Assembly: GCA_900073065.1 (NCBI GenBank) | Contig: FJOG01000005.1 | Span: 620,001 to 684,000 of the forward strand | DNA length: 64,000 nt | Reading direction: 5' to 3' | DNA from: Phialocephala subalpina | Taxonomy: Eukaryota; Ascomycota; Leotiomycetes; Helotiales; Mollisiaceae | In this document: positions 33,128 through 43,732 of the stretch, in pieces | Numbering within the stretch: the first letter of the stretch is position 1 | Layout of the letters: every line of letters starts with the position of its first letter | The notes under the pieces: generated by a model | Seen by the model: the letters and a program-made list of their open reading frames with translations, nothing else | Databases searched by the model: none | Told to the model about the DNA's origin: nothing | Translations under genes and position numbers: made by a program

Positions 33128-34825
33128 ATGGAAACTCTGCCTCGAAAGATCGCCAAATTACTTCGTTCTCTTATCTTTCACCCATCAAAAAGCTCAAGCA
33201 AAAATTCCAAAATGGCACCACCAACTATCCATCTGATCGAGAATCTCTCGACCAAAGATATCGAGAAGCTTACTCAAGCCCTCTGCCTCCCTCCCGGACG
33301 CTTACCCACGCAGGTGTGGTTGAACGAACAAGCATCACAAATTCCCAACCTACCATCTCGTCTCCGCAGCCCCAAATCCGCACTCCTCCGCTTTGGATTG
33401 TCCATGAACGTTGGTCCCGACCGAGCAACCCTCTGTCGCGCCCACAAGGGACTCAACCCCTACATCATCCGAAGAATCTTCCTCCAAGTAACAGCCGAAT
33501 GTACAACTCATCTAACTCGCCTTGCTAATAATCAGTTCATTAATCCCACGATCGCGGATCATATCAAAAGACTCCAAATCGTCAATAGCCTCTGGATGGA
33601 TGCCAAATTGTATAGTCGAACTTACCACGTCAAACATCAAGATATCCGCTTTACCCGCTTTACCAGCGATTGCGAGGCGTGTATCTTGGCTGCTGTCGGA
33701 GGGAACCATATCACTCTGTGTGATCTGAGAGCATCGATGCTGGGACGGAAGAAGAAGAATGCGAAGCAACCGCGATTGCTGAGACTGGTGGAGCAATGGG
33801 CGAAAGGGACAAGATTCGGTCCACAGATCACAGCTGACAGTGATGCGTTATTGAAACATGTGAGGTCTTGTAGGAAGCAGATGCAGCTTGCCCGAAGGCA
33901 ACGGAGACGGGACCAAGAGGAAGGTATTCCTCAACAAGATCCTAACCTCTTCGAGGATGATCCTCTTTTTCTAAGATCCGTGAGCGACAACCGAACATTG
34001 GTAGCTGAAGACGGCTCTGAAATTCGCCGGCCTAACGTTGCCGAAGAAGACGATCATGTGTACGAGCTACCGGACGACTCGTGGGGCGAAGACGAAGACG
34101 AAGAAAGCGACCCCGAAGATGATATTATCAATCACTATGCTCGCACCATAACTTCATCAGCCCCACTTCTTCGCCGTGCCTCTGCTCGAGAAGACATACA
34201 TCCAGCATTCAGGAACTCAATGATTTCCGGAGCTCTAGGCTCTCGACCAGCAACACCAAGAGCACCGCCCTCAACATCCACCTCCTACGCAAGCGTCACA
34301 AGTGTCGGTCCTGACCGTCTATCAGCCGAGAACCTTCGAAGACTTGATCTTGATCGCTTGTCAGCCGAGAACTTGCAAAGGCTCAACGACCTACCTCCCA
34401 GAGCCGACCGACCTCAAAACCGCTCAACATACATGGATAGTATGGAAAGTCTCCGGAACAGCCAATTCCAACCATCAGCTCTAGTCTCCCCGCTCAGACC
34501 CTACCCACAACAACCTCGCGTATCTGCATATTCGGAGAGTCGTTATGGCGGCACAGATATCTACGGCCGAAGACCTGGAGATGCAAGATCAGGAATTACT
34601 CAGTATGTAAGACGAGCTGATGGGGAACAAGCGAGAGCTTATGCGGACTTGATGCGTAGACGGGAGGAACAGTATGGTGATGAAGGGAATCCTTGGAATT
34701 TGAATGAGAATGATGGAGAAAGGGAGGAGTATGTAGCACCGCCGGTACCTCTGCGATCTCCGAGGAGAGAAGAAGCACGAGGCAACTTCGCACGCCGTGC
34801 TTCTCGTCATCAAGATGGATGGTAG
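33128..34825 (+). CDS. Fungal protein of unknown function, 565 residues
   Basis: Intronless 565-residue protein, not recognised as a known family. The first ATG is 33128 (METLPRKIAKLLRSLIF); a later one (MAPPTIHLIENLSTKDIEKL) could also serve. The first 250 residues look folded and helical, with TRFTSDCEACILAAVGG and LRASMLGRKKKNAKQPRLLR as the most distinctive parts. The middle is acidic (DDSWGEDEDEESDPEDD) and the C-terminal third is disordered, Arg/Pro/Ser-rich, with an internal tandem repeat DRLSAENLRRLDL / DRLSAENLQRLND at 34314-34390. No signal peptide or membrane helix. Coding quality is good throughout, with no break. I can give no function. Confidence 0.75.
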   Translation: METLPRKIAKLLRSLIFHPSKSSSKNSKMAPPTIHLIENLSTKDIEKLTQALCLPPGRLPTQVWLNEQASQIPNLPSRLRSPKSALLRFGLSMNVGPDRATLCRAHKGLNPYIIRRIFLQVTAECTTHLTRLANNQFINPTIADHIKRLQIVNSLWMDAKLYSRTYHVKHQDIRFTRFTSDCEACILAAVGGNHITLCDLRASMLGRKKKNAKQPRLLRLVEQWAKGTRFGPQITADSDALLKHVRSCRKQMQLARRQRRRDQEEGIPQQDPNLFEDDPLFLRSVSDNRTLVAEDGSEIRRPNVAEEDDHVYELPDDSWGEDEDEESDPEDDIINHYARTITSSAPLLRRASAREDIHPAFRNSMISGALGSRPATPRAPPSTSTSYASVTSVGPDRLSAENLRRLDLDRLSAENLQRLNDLPPRADRPQNRSTYMDSMESLRNSQFQPSALVSPLRPYPQQPRVSAYSESRYGGTDIYGRRPGDARSGITQYVRRADGEQARAYADLMRRREEQYGDEGNPWNLNENDGEREEYVAPPVPLRSPRREEARGNFARRASRHQDGW

Positions 34826-35089
34826 ATCTACAGGCTCAGATACACCAGACTAAGAATGACGATTAGACTGCTCAGGTGCTCTGACTGCTTTTGAAATTTT
34901 TGCTAGTAATCACAATATTATACAACCACGCTTTTCTATCCATGCAATGCAGTGAGTAGTTGCCCATATCTCCCAATATCTCCAATGTACCCGTGATATC
35001 TTTGACCAACGCCCCCAATATGCAATAATTCTAAGAGAAAATAGAGCGGAGAGGGAGCCTAGTCCTCCTCCTTCTCATCGTCCTCTAAA

Positions 35090-37915
35090 TCATGCCAAAG
35101 CAGGCTTGTACTTCTCAGGCTTCTCATCATCCTTCAGCTCATAAAGCTTCATCAACGCAGGTTTAAAGGCTTCCAACTTGACGAAGTCCTCAATCTTGCA
35201 ACGCATGTAATCAAAAGCGACAATAGCAACCTGATCCTTGCCACCGTGACTGTCCATGACAGGGATCTTCTGATATCGTTGAGAGAAGTGAGTGAGCAGA
35301 ATCCTCCTAGCATTCATCTGTCTGCCTACCTCAAGAGCCTCAGATGTCGTAGAATGCTTCTTGGCATAAGCATCGCCTTGCAGTTCATCATCAAAGGTAG
35401 CTTCGTGGATCAAGAGGGTAGCACCTTTACCGATCTGCACAAAGTCCTCTGACGGCCTGCAGTCTCCGGAGTAAGCGACCTTGAACCCGTTAGGGAAATT
35501 GAATGCGACAGCTAAGGCACCGAAGCAGTGCTGTACCCAACAAGCCGCTATTGAAGTCAACCCGTACTTCTCCGTGTCCTCTGGAGAGAAGTCATGAGTG
35601 GCAAATCTTGTGTTTCCCATAGGAATTCCCACTATTCTGTCATGACCGAAGTCTTCAACTTGTGCATACTCCACGAGCCACTTGAGCATGTCTCGCTGAG
35701 AAGCCATGATAAGCTTGTTGTCCTTCGTCTCTTCGTGCTTTTTAGTCTCGTCGGCCCACGCCTTTATCACGGAAGCAGTACCAAGGTGGTGGTCAGCGTG
35801 AAGATGGCTGATCCAGATCGCTTTCAAGTCACGTAGAACAGCTGGCGTTTCGTCTCCAAAGACTCTTTTTAGCTGACCCAAAGTATTCTCTCCGGCATCG
35901 AATAAGTAGTTTCCGTAGCTAGGAACTCGCAATAAGGTAGCTGAGACATTTCGATACTTTGATGGCACAGAAGATCCTGTTCCAAGTGTGATTATCTCCG
36001 CGTCTTTGCTGGGTATATCCGCTTGGTTCTTTTCGAGCTCATTTTGGTATTCCGGGCTAGAAATCTTCTCGCGAGCAGCGTTTGCCAAATCAACGACCTC
36101 TTGATGTTCCTTTTTGAATACATTGACGACGTCAGCGGTATCAAGGTAGGGAATGATAGTATCTTCTTGGAGTTCGATCTTTGGTTCGAGCTGTAACGTC
36201 AGGCCTGATCTTGCTTTCACGTATGGACGTTGGGCGTTATCCTTCGTAGGAGCAATCTCGTTGCTGAATCTTGGAGTTGGAAAGCGTTCTGAATCAAACA
36301 GATGCAATCGAATGGCAGCTGAAGCGGCCGATTCTAGAGCCAGAGAGTTCGCGCAGCAGTCTTTTGAAGAGACGATATGGATGAGATCACTGCGATCCTC
36401 CATGAAGTTTTTTAATTTTGGATCGTCGACAAGTCCAGGTGCCAATATCCAAATCACAACTTTGACGCCATTCATGACCTTGTCCGCAGACCATTCACCT
36501 CGAGCAAGTAATGGTGCAATGTATGACTCGTCCGGAAGCTCAACAACTGCAAAGCCGCTGCCTTCCTTGCCTTTGGCCATCACCATATCAGGAGTTACAA
36601 CCTTGCCAGCCTCGGTGGTAACACTTCCCCCTTTCGTCAACTTGCTGAAATTGGCACCCGGTTTGACACCAAGCTCAATTGCAGCTTTAGGGTCGAATTT
36701 TCCACGTTGTGGGAAGTTCTTGATGATATAACAGACCGAGTTGATCACAGGCTTTGCAACAGGCAACTCTTCGATCATGGCTCCAGGCCAGGGATTTCGG
36801 ACAAGAACCTCGATGTCCTCAAAGGAAGGATCCTTATCTGAAGTTGGCCCTGTAAATTTCTCGATTTTGCCTCCCTCACCACGTCGAAAGACTGCTGCTG
36901 GCTTCTTCACTTCTGATAGCTTCATCTTGACTAATGCATCTAGACGCCAATCCGAATCGAACATGTCGGATACAACAGCCTTCCGCATTTGGTGATATCT
37001 GTCTTCCATATCATCTTCCGACTCTCGCTTGCCATTTATGGTCCGCGATGGCACTTCGCCAGTGAATTCGTCATGGCTTCTCTTCCTTGGGCTCCGAACG
37101 TCTGGTTCGATGACCATAGCCCAGACCTTGATCAAGTCGTCCTTGTATGTAGGCTCCCAATCTTCTGGTAATGGATCCTTCGCCCTGAACTCGTTCGTGT
37201 GTAGCGGTCTCCCCTTCCGGAAGATAAACCGTCTCGCCGTAGCAATTGTGTGTGTCAAGTTCTCTCCGCCATGAATGTTTAGCCACATTTTCGCCTTGGC
37301 AAGAGCAGCAATTGAAGCGTTGCCCTCGCTTTTTCTCTGACCCTTCATCCATCCATCCTTACCCTCAAGAGAAGCCGTCACCGAATCCGCCAGCGTCAGA
37401 ATCATTCCCATCAATCCTCCAGAATTCGCCCATTTCATAGGCCCGCTCAAGAAGATATCCCCAACCTTAATCAACCCCAGCTTCCTCTGCACGGCCGCTC
37501 TTTGTGTCCCTTCCGCTACATTGCCAATAAGGTATCTCTTGCTATCGAAATGGAGGAGGAGTGTTGTTCCAGGAGTGTCCGCCGTCGGCGTGCTGATGAA
37601 CTGTACCCAGCACTTCATTTTGTTGTACCCGCGATTTTCCCGTGTCCAGAATGGTTGGTACGCACCGCTGAAGGATTTCTGACTCCTAGGTTTGAAGAAA
37701 AGGTAGTAGTCTCTCCTGTCAAACACGCGCCCAAAAAGTCGTGGGCCACGGAAGACTCGATTGAAGAAGTTCGGGCGTTCGTTCGAATATTTTGCGTTGT
37801 GGGGACCGCGGAAAGAGCGGTCGTTCGGCGTATCAGTCACCTTCACGGTCTCTGCCAGACATCTCCTCCTTTGGGTATTGGCAGTGCGCGCTATTCTGGG
37901 GAGAAATTCATGCAT
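35090..37915 (-). CDS. TRZ1: Long-form tRNase Z (tRNA 3' endonuclease)
   Basis: Intronless ELAC2-type tRNase Z, the endonuclease removing 3' trailers from pre-tRNAs. The N-terminal half is a degenerate metallo-beta-lactamase unit (WVQFISTPTADTPGTTLLLH, then GDIFLSGPMKWANSGGLMGM). The C-terminal half is active: ITLGTGSSVPSKYRNVSATL, DAGENTLGQL, the metal-binding HLHADHHLG, HEATFDDEL and LTHFSQRY. The open frame starts at an ATG at 37915, about 100 codons before the family's usual start-like MKCWVQF (ATG at 37618). This extension is rich in Arg and Phe and poor in acids (RTANTQRRRCLAETV, FFNRVFRGPRLFGRVFDRRD), fitting a mitochondrial targeting signal. Two starts could thus give mitochondrial and nuclear forms; that is inference. 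No frame break. Confidence 0.93.
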   Translation of the reverse strand: MHEFLPRIARTANTQRRRCLAETVKVTDTPNDRSFRGPHNAKYSNERPNFFNRVFRGPRLFGRVFDRRDYYLFFKPRSQKSFSGAYQPFWTRENRGYNKMKCWVQFISTPTADTPGTTLLLHFDSKRYLIGNVAEGTQRAAVQRKLGLIKVGDIFLSGPMKWANSGGLMGMILTLADSVTASLEGKDGWMKGQRKSEGNASIAALAKAKMWLNIHGGENLTHTIATARRFIFRKGRPLHTNEFRAKDPLPEDWEPTYKDDLIKVWAMVIEPDVRSPRKRSHDEFTGEVPSRTINGKRESEDDMEDRYHQMRKAVVSDMFDSDWRLDALVKMKLSEVKKPAAVFRRGEGGKIEKFTGPTSDKDPSFEDIEVLVRNPWPGAMIEELPVAKPVINSVCYIIKNFPQRGKFDPKAAIELGVKPGANFSKLTKGGSVTTEAGKVVTPDMVMAKGKEGSGFAVVELPDESYIAPLLARGEWSADKVMNGVKVVIWILAPGLVDDPKLKNFMEDRSDLIHIVSSKDCCANSLALESAASAAIRLHLFDSERFPTPRFSNEIAPTKDNAQRPYVKARSGLTLQLEPKIELQEDTIIPYLDTADVVNVFKKEHQEVVDLANAAREKISSPEYQNELEKNQADIPSKDAEIITLGTGSSVPSKYRNVSATLLRVPSYGNYLFDAGENTLGQLKRVFGDETPAVLRDLKAIWISHLHADHHLGTASVIKAWADETKKHEETKDNKLIMASQRDMLKWLVEYAQVEDFGHDRIVGIPMGNTRFATHDFSPEDTEKYGLTSIAACWVQHCFGALAVAFNFPNGFKVAYSGDCRPSEDFVQIGKGATLLIHEATFDDELQGDAYAKKHSTTSEALEVGRQMNARRILLTHFSQRYQKIPVMDSHGGKDQVAIVAFDYMRCKIEDFVKLEAFKPALMKLYELKDDEKPEKYKPALA

Positions 37916-38357
37916 AGAGCTGGCGGATGCAGCTGTACACCAATCGAAGTAAATATTTTGATAGCTACCAAAAAGTTCCAGCGCGGCTGATGAGTCATCT
38001 GCCGAGACAGATCGTCACTAGCATATCTTATCACACTTCGATATTGTTATCACAAGAAGTGAGTTATTCAAGTCAAGGATGAGGAAATCAGCGGCCTATA
38101 GGGCTGGCTATTCGTTCGATTTGCCATGAAGTTTGTACAGGAAAATCATCGCTGTGATCACCTAAGTGTGAAGGCCATGATTATCTATTGTCGATAACTC
38201 AACGCGCAGAATCAGGTCTGAAGTCAACGTTATGACTGAACACCAGTTAAACCAACATTACCGCCCAATGCACTTGACCAACACTTAGTGATCCAAGTAT
38301 AAGAATCCCTTTGCTCCCCCATACCCGGACGCCGTCATGACATGCATTATTTGAACC
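37916..38357. other. Intergenic, TRZ1 promoter and CLK 3' region
   Basis: About 440 nt between the TRZ1 start and the 3' end of the CLK gene, both on the minus strand. Nothing else recognised. Confidence 0.5.
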
Positions 38358-40684
38358 CTAGTGACGATACCCATTTTGTCTCGATTGTGGTGGAGGAGCA
38401 ATTGCTGCAAGGGCTGCTGCCTCCTCGCTCGCCTGTTGACGTCCTAACCGGATCTTGGTGGCCTCGGTGCCATCATCTGGTGTTGCGGCTTCCTTAAACC
38501 ATGGGTGTTGAAGTGCTGATTTGGCAGAGATACGTTCTGCGGGGTCATAGACAAAGATCTTCCTGAGAAGGTCGAGGAAATTGCGACAGAATTTGTTGTT
38601 GTCAGGTATAATCTCCTGGATTGGTGTTAGATTCTGTTGCATTGAATATAGAAGGGGTCACTCACGTCCAAGCGCTTCATAGCTTTCACAAAACGCCGTG
38701 AGGCTCTAGTGGTCTCTTGTTGAGGGTAGTCAAGCTTTAATCGCTTGAAGAATCTACTCAAGTTAGCTTGCGTAAGTTTGATTCGGTCGGGTGTACGTAC
38801 TTTGCAGCAGGATTTCCGCCATTTCTTTTGGCCATACTGTTCACCTGCTGAACAAGATGGGTATCCATTTTGGCACCGACCACCGCCTCCATCATGGCAA
38901 GGTGTTCAAGATTGTCATGTGTTTGGAACAAGGCGTCTCCGGTGAAGAACTCGACCAGTATACAGCCAATGCTCCAGATATCACACGGGAAGGACCAGCC
39001 AAGACCAAGGATGATCTCCGGCGCTCGGTAGTGCCGAGTAGAAACAACTGAGGAGTGGTACTCGTCTTGGAAGGTGGCAGAACCGAAGTCAATCAATCGA
39101 ATCTCGGTGTCGAGCAGTACCTTTCGCTGGGCTGCTTGTCGATTGACCGTGGTAGAGGATGACGGAATTCTGCGACTATATGTGAAAGCCTGGTACGCAC
39201 TTTCGCACAGAAGGATGTTCTCTGGCTTCAAGTCTGTGTGGATGAGGTTCAGGTCGTGCAAGACTACAATAAATTAGCTTAAGTATGGACCACCTAGTTT
39301 TGGATGACTTACATGCAACACTTGTGAAGAGCTGTCTTGCAAAGCTCTGGATCTGGCTGTTTGGGAATGGAACAAAGGCATTGCCCTTGAGGAAATCGAA
39401 TACGCTCTGGCCGAGCAAATCCATGACAATGCAAATATGTCCTCGATAGTCGAAACAATCCCGAAGGTGTATACATCGATTACGATTCTCGTGGTCATTT
39501 GCCTTTAGAGTAGAAAGGACTCGAAGCTCTATCCTGGAAGCATCACGGTACTTCTGAACAGATCTGATGATCTTGATAGCAACCTGCTTATTCCTCTTAC
39601 GGTCTCTGGCTTGAACGACTTTGCCAAAGGTTCCTTGGCCAAGAAGTTTGGTAACTTGGTCTACGCCTTGATTAGCATCTTTTCACACAAGTTGATATCT
39701 GGAAGACTCACATCTCTCTGTCAAGTCCGTGTCGGGTACAACTATATAGTGGCCGTCGTCATCATCGACTTTGCTATTCTTGGTATAGGAGTTCTGGAAT
39801 GACACATTAGTATTGGCTTCCAAGCCGAAGTTTGGGGTACTCACATCAGCAACCTGCTTCACCTGGACGTCTGGAGCTTTGATAGGCGGCCTTGGAGGTG
39901 GTTTGTAGTTTGTGAAGGCATCCCCATTCGTCTCCAACTCTCTCTTCTTGGCTTCATTGGCTATCTGAAGTCGAGTCGCAGTCCTCTTTCTTTTCTGGCC
40001 TGGTTGAACATCGACAGCCTCGTAGCCGTTTTGCCCATTTGAGGAATGTGAACCAAGCGATGTAGCAGCGGTGGTGTGTATGGCAGAAGTCGTTCGGTCG
40101 GTCGAGATTGTAGACCCTGATGAGTTCTTGTACTCGGGACTCTGGTCGTTTGAATGATCAAGATGATAGACAGGGTCAAAGACTGATCCGACGTCATCAC
40201 CTTTTCTTCTCTTCGCTGCATGTCGAGCTCCGCCATTCACTGAGCGTGCAGTTTGTGTATTCGAGAGGATGGATGCTGATGGCTCGGGGGTAGGAGAATC
40301 GTCGATGACGATGACCTCCTTGGGAAGGCCATTCTTGTAGAATTTATGCCAATCCGGCTCCCGCTCTCGAGAGCGTTGCCTCTTCTTAGGATTCGGCTTT
40401 GGGACGGAGACTGAGGACGAGGCAGGCATGGTTGCTGGTTTCGTTTCCGGTCTGGAGGAAGAATGTGCGGTGTTTTGACTGATTCGAGTGGGGTCGGCTG
40501 AACCGATGCTGTTCGCTGAGGTGCCGTTACTCGATGGAGTCGGGATGTTGTATGACGCTCCCAACCGGCTGCCGCCGTTCAAGAGTGTATTGTTGGCTCT
40601 ATATCCACTGTTCGATTGATAGTTTTGGTGGTGAGAGTACCCGTAATTCGGATGATGGGGCGGCAGAGTCGACGGTGTCGACAT
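38358..40684 (-). CDS. LAMMER/CLK dual-specificity protein kinase
   Basis: CLK-type kinase (KNS1/Lkh1 family), regulator of splicing factors, growth and development. A long Ser/Asn-rich disordered N-terminus ([30 protein letters not shown]) precedes the kinase domain. The domain runs from [12 protein letters not shown] through an exon encoding the glycine loop and lysine ([15 protein letters not shown]), [37 protein letters not shown] and [20 protein letters not shown] to [20 protein letters not shown]. The LAMMER position reads [11 protein letters not shown], with Ala for the usual Arg. The C-lobe ends [20 protein letters not shown]. Several short introns, including an in-frame, stop-free 51-nt one at 39794-39844 and ones near 39260-39310, 38755-38800 and 38640-38665. 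All catalytic residues are present. Confidence 0.92.
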
Positions 40685-42533
40685 TGCACAGTGAGAAATG
40701 TATTGTTTCGCACCCAGGTGGGCTCAGACGACGGCGAACCGAAATATCGATTGTGAAGTCGCCTTTGAGGCTTTGATAAAGTGCTCAGGTCTACAGCATA
40801 GACTCTGCGGACTCGAGATTCGAATTTGCTCTCGAGATCGGGTGAATTGCGCGGTGAAGGGCTGGTCTGGTGTTTCTGGGACGTCGTCTCCACGGGCGGC
40901 GCGTGGGCAAAAGTCGCAACGATGGATATTCCAAGTCAGACTCGGGACATTTCGCAGTCGAGTTGAGATAAATGAGTTTGCCTGGGGGTTTGAATGACCA
41001 CAGAGCAATAAAATACCATCTAGCTGTTCTCGCGGACGCTGTATGAAGGGCTTCTCCAGAGTTGCGAGTTAGGCTCTTTCCCTCGCTTCGGATGGCGAGA
41101 GTACTGTTTGGCGACTTTTGGCTAGCGCAGGCCTGCAACTCCGCTCTCAGTGATCATTCACGTATGGACGCACCTCAATGGTTGAGGGGACAATACGAAT
41201 AGGATTCACCCACGCCTTGCTACGACTATGACTACGACATTGTTATTTTCACTCACTATAGAGTCTCTCATCGCAACAGCATTGACGGGGGCGATCAGAA
41301 TCCAAATCCAAAGTAAACTCTAGCCAAAAAGACCAAGTTGCGTGTTATCTGCGGCGAGCACATGAATACTTTTTGTCTCTCTGGGCAACAACAAATTACG
41401 CAGCATTCCCCCTCACTCACACTCGCCATCCACTCCACTGATATCGAATATCAATCGGACATAAATTTCATTACCTCCAGAACTGCACGAATACAGGAGC
41501 TGTGCTCGAGTAATCTTACCTTGTCGTAAGCTCAGCAGGACAGAAATGAAAAGCCGGACTCCCGCCATGCAGCAGTCGACCACTTTCCCTTTCACTGATT
41601 CGACTCGATTCATATTTACCGGCGTTGGTCCCCCCTTCTTACAGTGAATTTTGATCCCAAGGACCGCAGCAAGGTTGCCAAGACCACATATTTCACGCCC
41701 TTGCGTTTGAATATACCATGGAATATCCCATACTTAAATATCATGCCATCTGGGTGGCCATTTAAGGAGAGTTTACAGGCGGCAACCTGAATCTGGAGAT
41801 TCTGGACGCGTCTTGTCTCGACCCCTCATTTATTAGCAAGATCGCACGTCCAAGGTGGCAATTTTAAGACGAGCTACAAAGGATCGTCGCAGCGTCTCAC
41901 AGAAAGAATCTTAAGTTTCCTCCACATGTTAGAAACAGAATCTTGCCCCAAATAAATCATTTGTTTCTATCAAAAGCTTGATATCGTTCGATGGACGTGC
42001 GGGAAAGTGTGATCGCCCTTCGCTGCATCATCTTGTCCGGAATGCTGATTCGCCGGTGAGGGGGTTGCACGTGATGGAGTCACGATAGGGATGAAGGCTT
42101 AGACTTAGAGCAGTGATACAAAAAAGAATCCCTTTTGGGAGGCCTGACACCGAAGAGTCTATCCCGAGGCCCGTAACTTCCCTGACTTGGAAGTAGAATT
42201 CTGAAAATGAACTTCCGTGTTAAGAACTTACCAGTGATTTATCTCACACTTGTGAAAGTCCGGATGACTGCTGGACGCACACGCCAGTTACCTGACTAAG
42301 ATGGTTCCGGGAGACGGAATATCTTTGTTTAATTTCTGCCCTCTGTGTACGCTATCAGCATTTACCAGAAAACGCCATGCTTCGAAAATGCAAGTATTTT
42401 ACATTTGCTGCCCTGAGGCTGCCGTGTATCTTTGGCTTCTAGAGATTTTGGAGAAAGTGAGCACTGATGGTTTCTTGCTATCGCGGTCGTCTGAATTCGT
42501 GATTTCGGTATCGTGTCCCGGCTCTCAAGTCTC
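40685..42533. other. Gene-free stretch between CLK and sideroflexin
   Basis: About 1.85 kb. It contains the CLK promoter (upstream of 40684) and the 3' region of the sideroflexin gene. Open frames at 40534-41138 and 41338-41613 have no domain. A long CLK 5' leader is possible. No gene supported. Confidence 0.45.
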
Positions 42534-43732
42534 TCAGATACCTCTGTTGAACACCACCTTTCCATTCTCTCCACCTTTGTCCCAGAACTCCTTTTCCAGG
42601 CTAGAGGCATCAACACTTTGCCTTTGTGGGAATGCTGCAAGAGCCAAAGGTAGAGCAAAGAGACTGGTAGTGAGGATCAAACCAAGATTGACAGGCAAAA
42701 TGAGTCTTGGGTTCTTCTTCAGCCAGTCCTGCTTCTGGAGACGTACGAGGACGAGAGGTGGGATGACCATGATTGGAGAGCTGTTCAACACTCTGCTGAG
42801 AGCAGTTTCTGATACTGCAAGGGTGGCAGCTTTCTTGCTCTTGCCGAGAGAGGGCACTGAGGATTCCGATTTGCCTTCTGCTGCGAGCTTGGCCTTGTCT
42901 GCTTCTGAAAGGACGGGGTAGACATCAATACCTAGTCTGATTTCCTCGCCTCGCATCAGAAAGACATTGAGAGCTCCCGCACTTGCAACAGCAGCAAACG
43001 GTACCAGTCTTGTCAAAATTGTCTTTGTTGCTGGGCTGACTCGCTTTAATCGAGGAACGAGTGCGTTGAGTCCCAAAGCCACCGTACACGAGGCACCAAC
43101 GGCCAGGAAGTATGATTGTGTGATCTTGGAGACGGATAGAGGTGTAGATTTGTTGGCATTGGCGTTGTTAATAGCAACGTTGAGAGATTGGTTGGTAATT
43201 TGCCAAAGGAGTGTGCCAGTCGTCTAGAACTGTCAGTAAATGCATTATTGATAGTGCAGACTGACCTACTCCGAGTCCTGGTGTCAGCATTCCCGCCGTG
43301 ACGACCAAGTTCGAGATAACGAAGCATGACATTCTGAATGGGAGGAATACTGGCTCGCCCGTATCTGAGAATATCAGCACTGAACCTGTATGCAGACCAG
43401 CGGCACCTACCCGGGTGTGACGTTGAGTCCACAATCTTCTTTGCCTTCCATAACTCATCATTCATCTCTCCAATCCTCCCCTGCTTGTATCCTGCCAACA
43501 GACCCTTCGCATGTTCCAATCCAGCCGAGTTCACGAGAAGTGTTCTGTACAACATTAGCATTTGTCCTACAAACAGCTGCTCAATTCCAAACACCTTTTG
43601 CTTGAGACGAATAGAACAACCTCCTCACCTGGGATCTGAAATGTTGGCAGAGTGCATCACTCGTCCCCAGTATGTGCTGAGATCATATTGTGAGGCGGGG
43701 AGCTCTCGATTTCCTGGGATTGACGCAGACAT
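42534..43732 (-). CDS. FSF1: Sideroflexin, mitochondrial serine transporter family
   Basis: Sideroflexin family inner-membrane carrier; animal members import serine into mitochondria and the yeast homolog is FSF1. The first exon starts at 43732 (MSASIPGNRELPASQYDLST, then YWGRVMHSANISDP). Next come TLLVNSAGLEHAKGLLAGYK and ELWKAKKIVDSTSHPG, then GEPVFLPFRMSCFVISNLVV and the last exon with ALGLNALVPRLKRVSPATKT, VPFAAVASAGALNVFLMRGE and SSPIMVIPPLVLVRLQKQDW. Asn-rich sideroflexin signatures and about five membrane helices are visible. Three introns with canonical borders at about 43575-43630, 43360-43415 and 43220-43275. About 330 residues, the family's normal size. No disruption. Confidence 0.9.
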
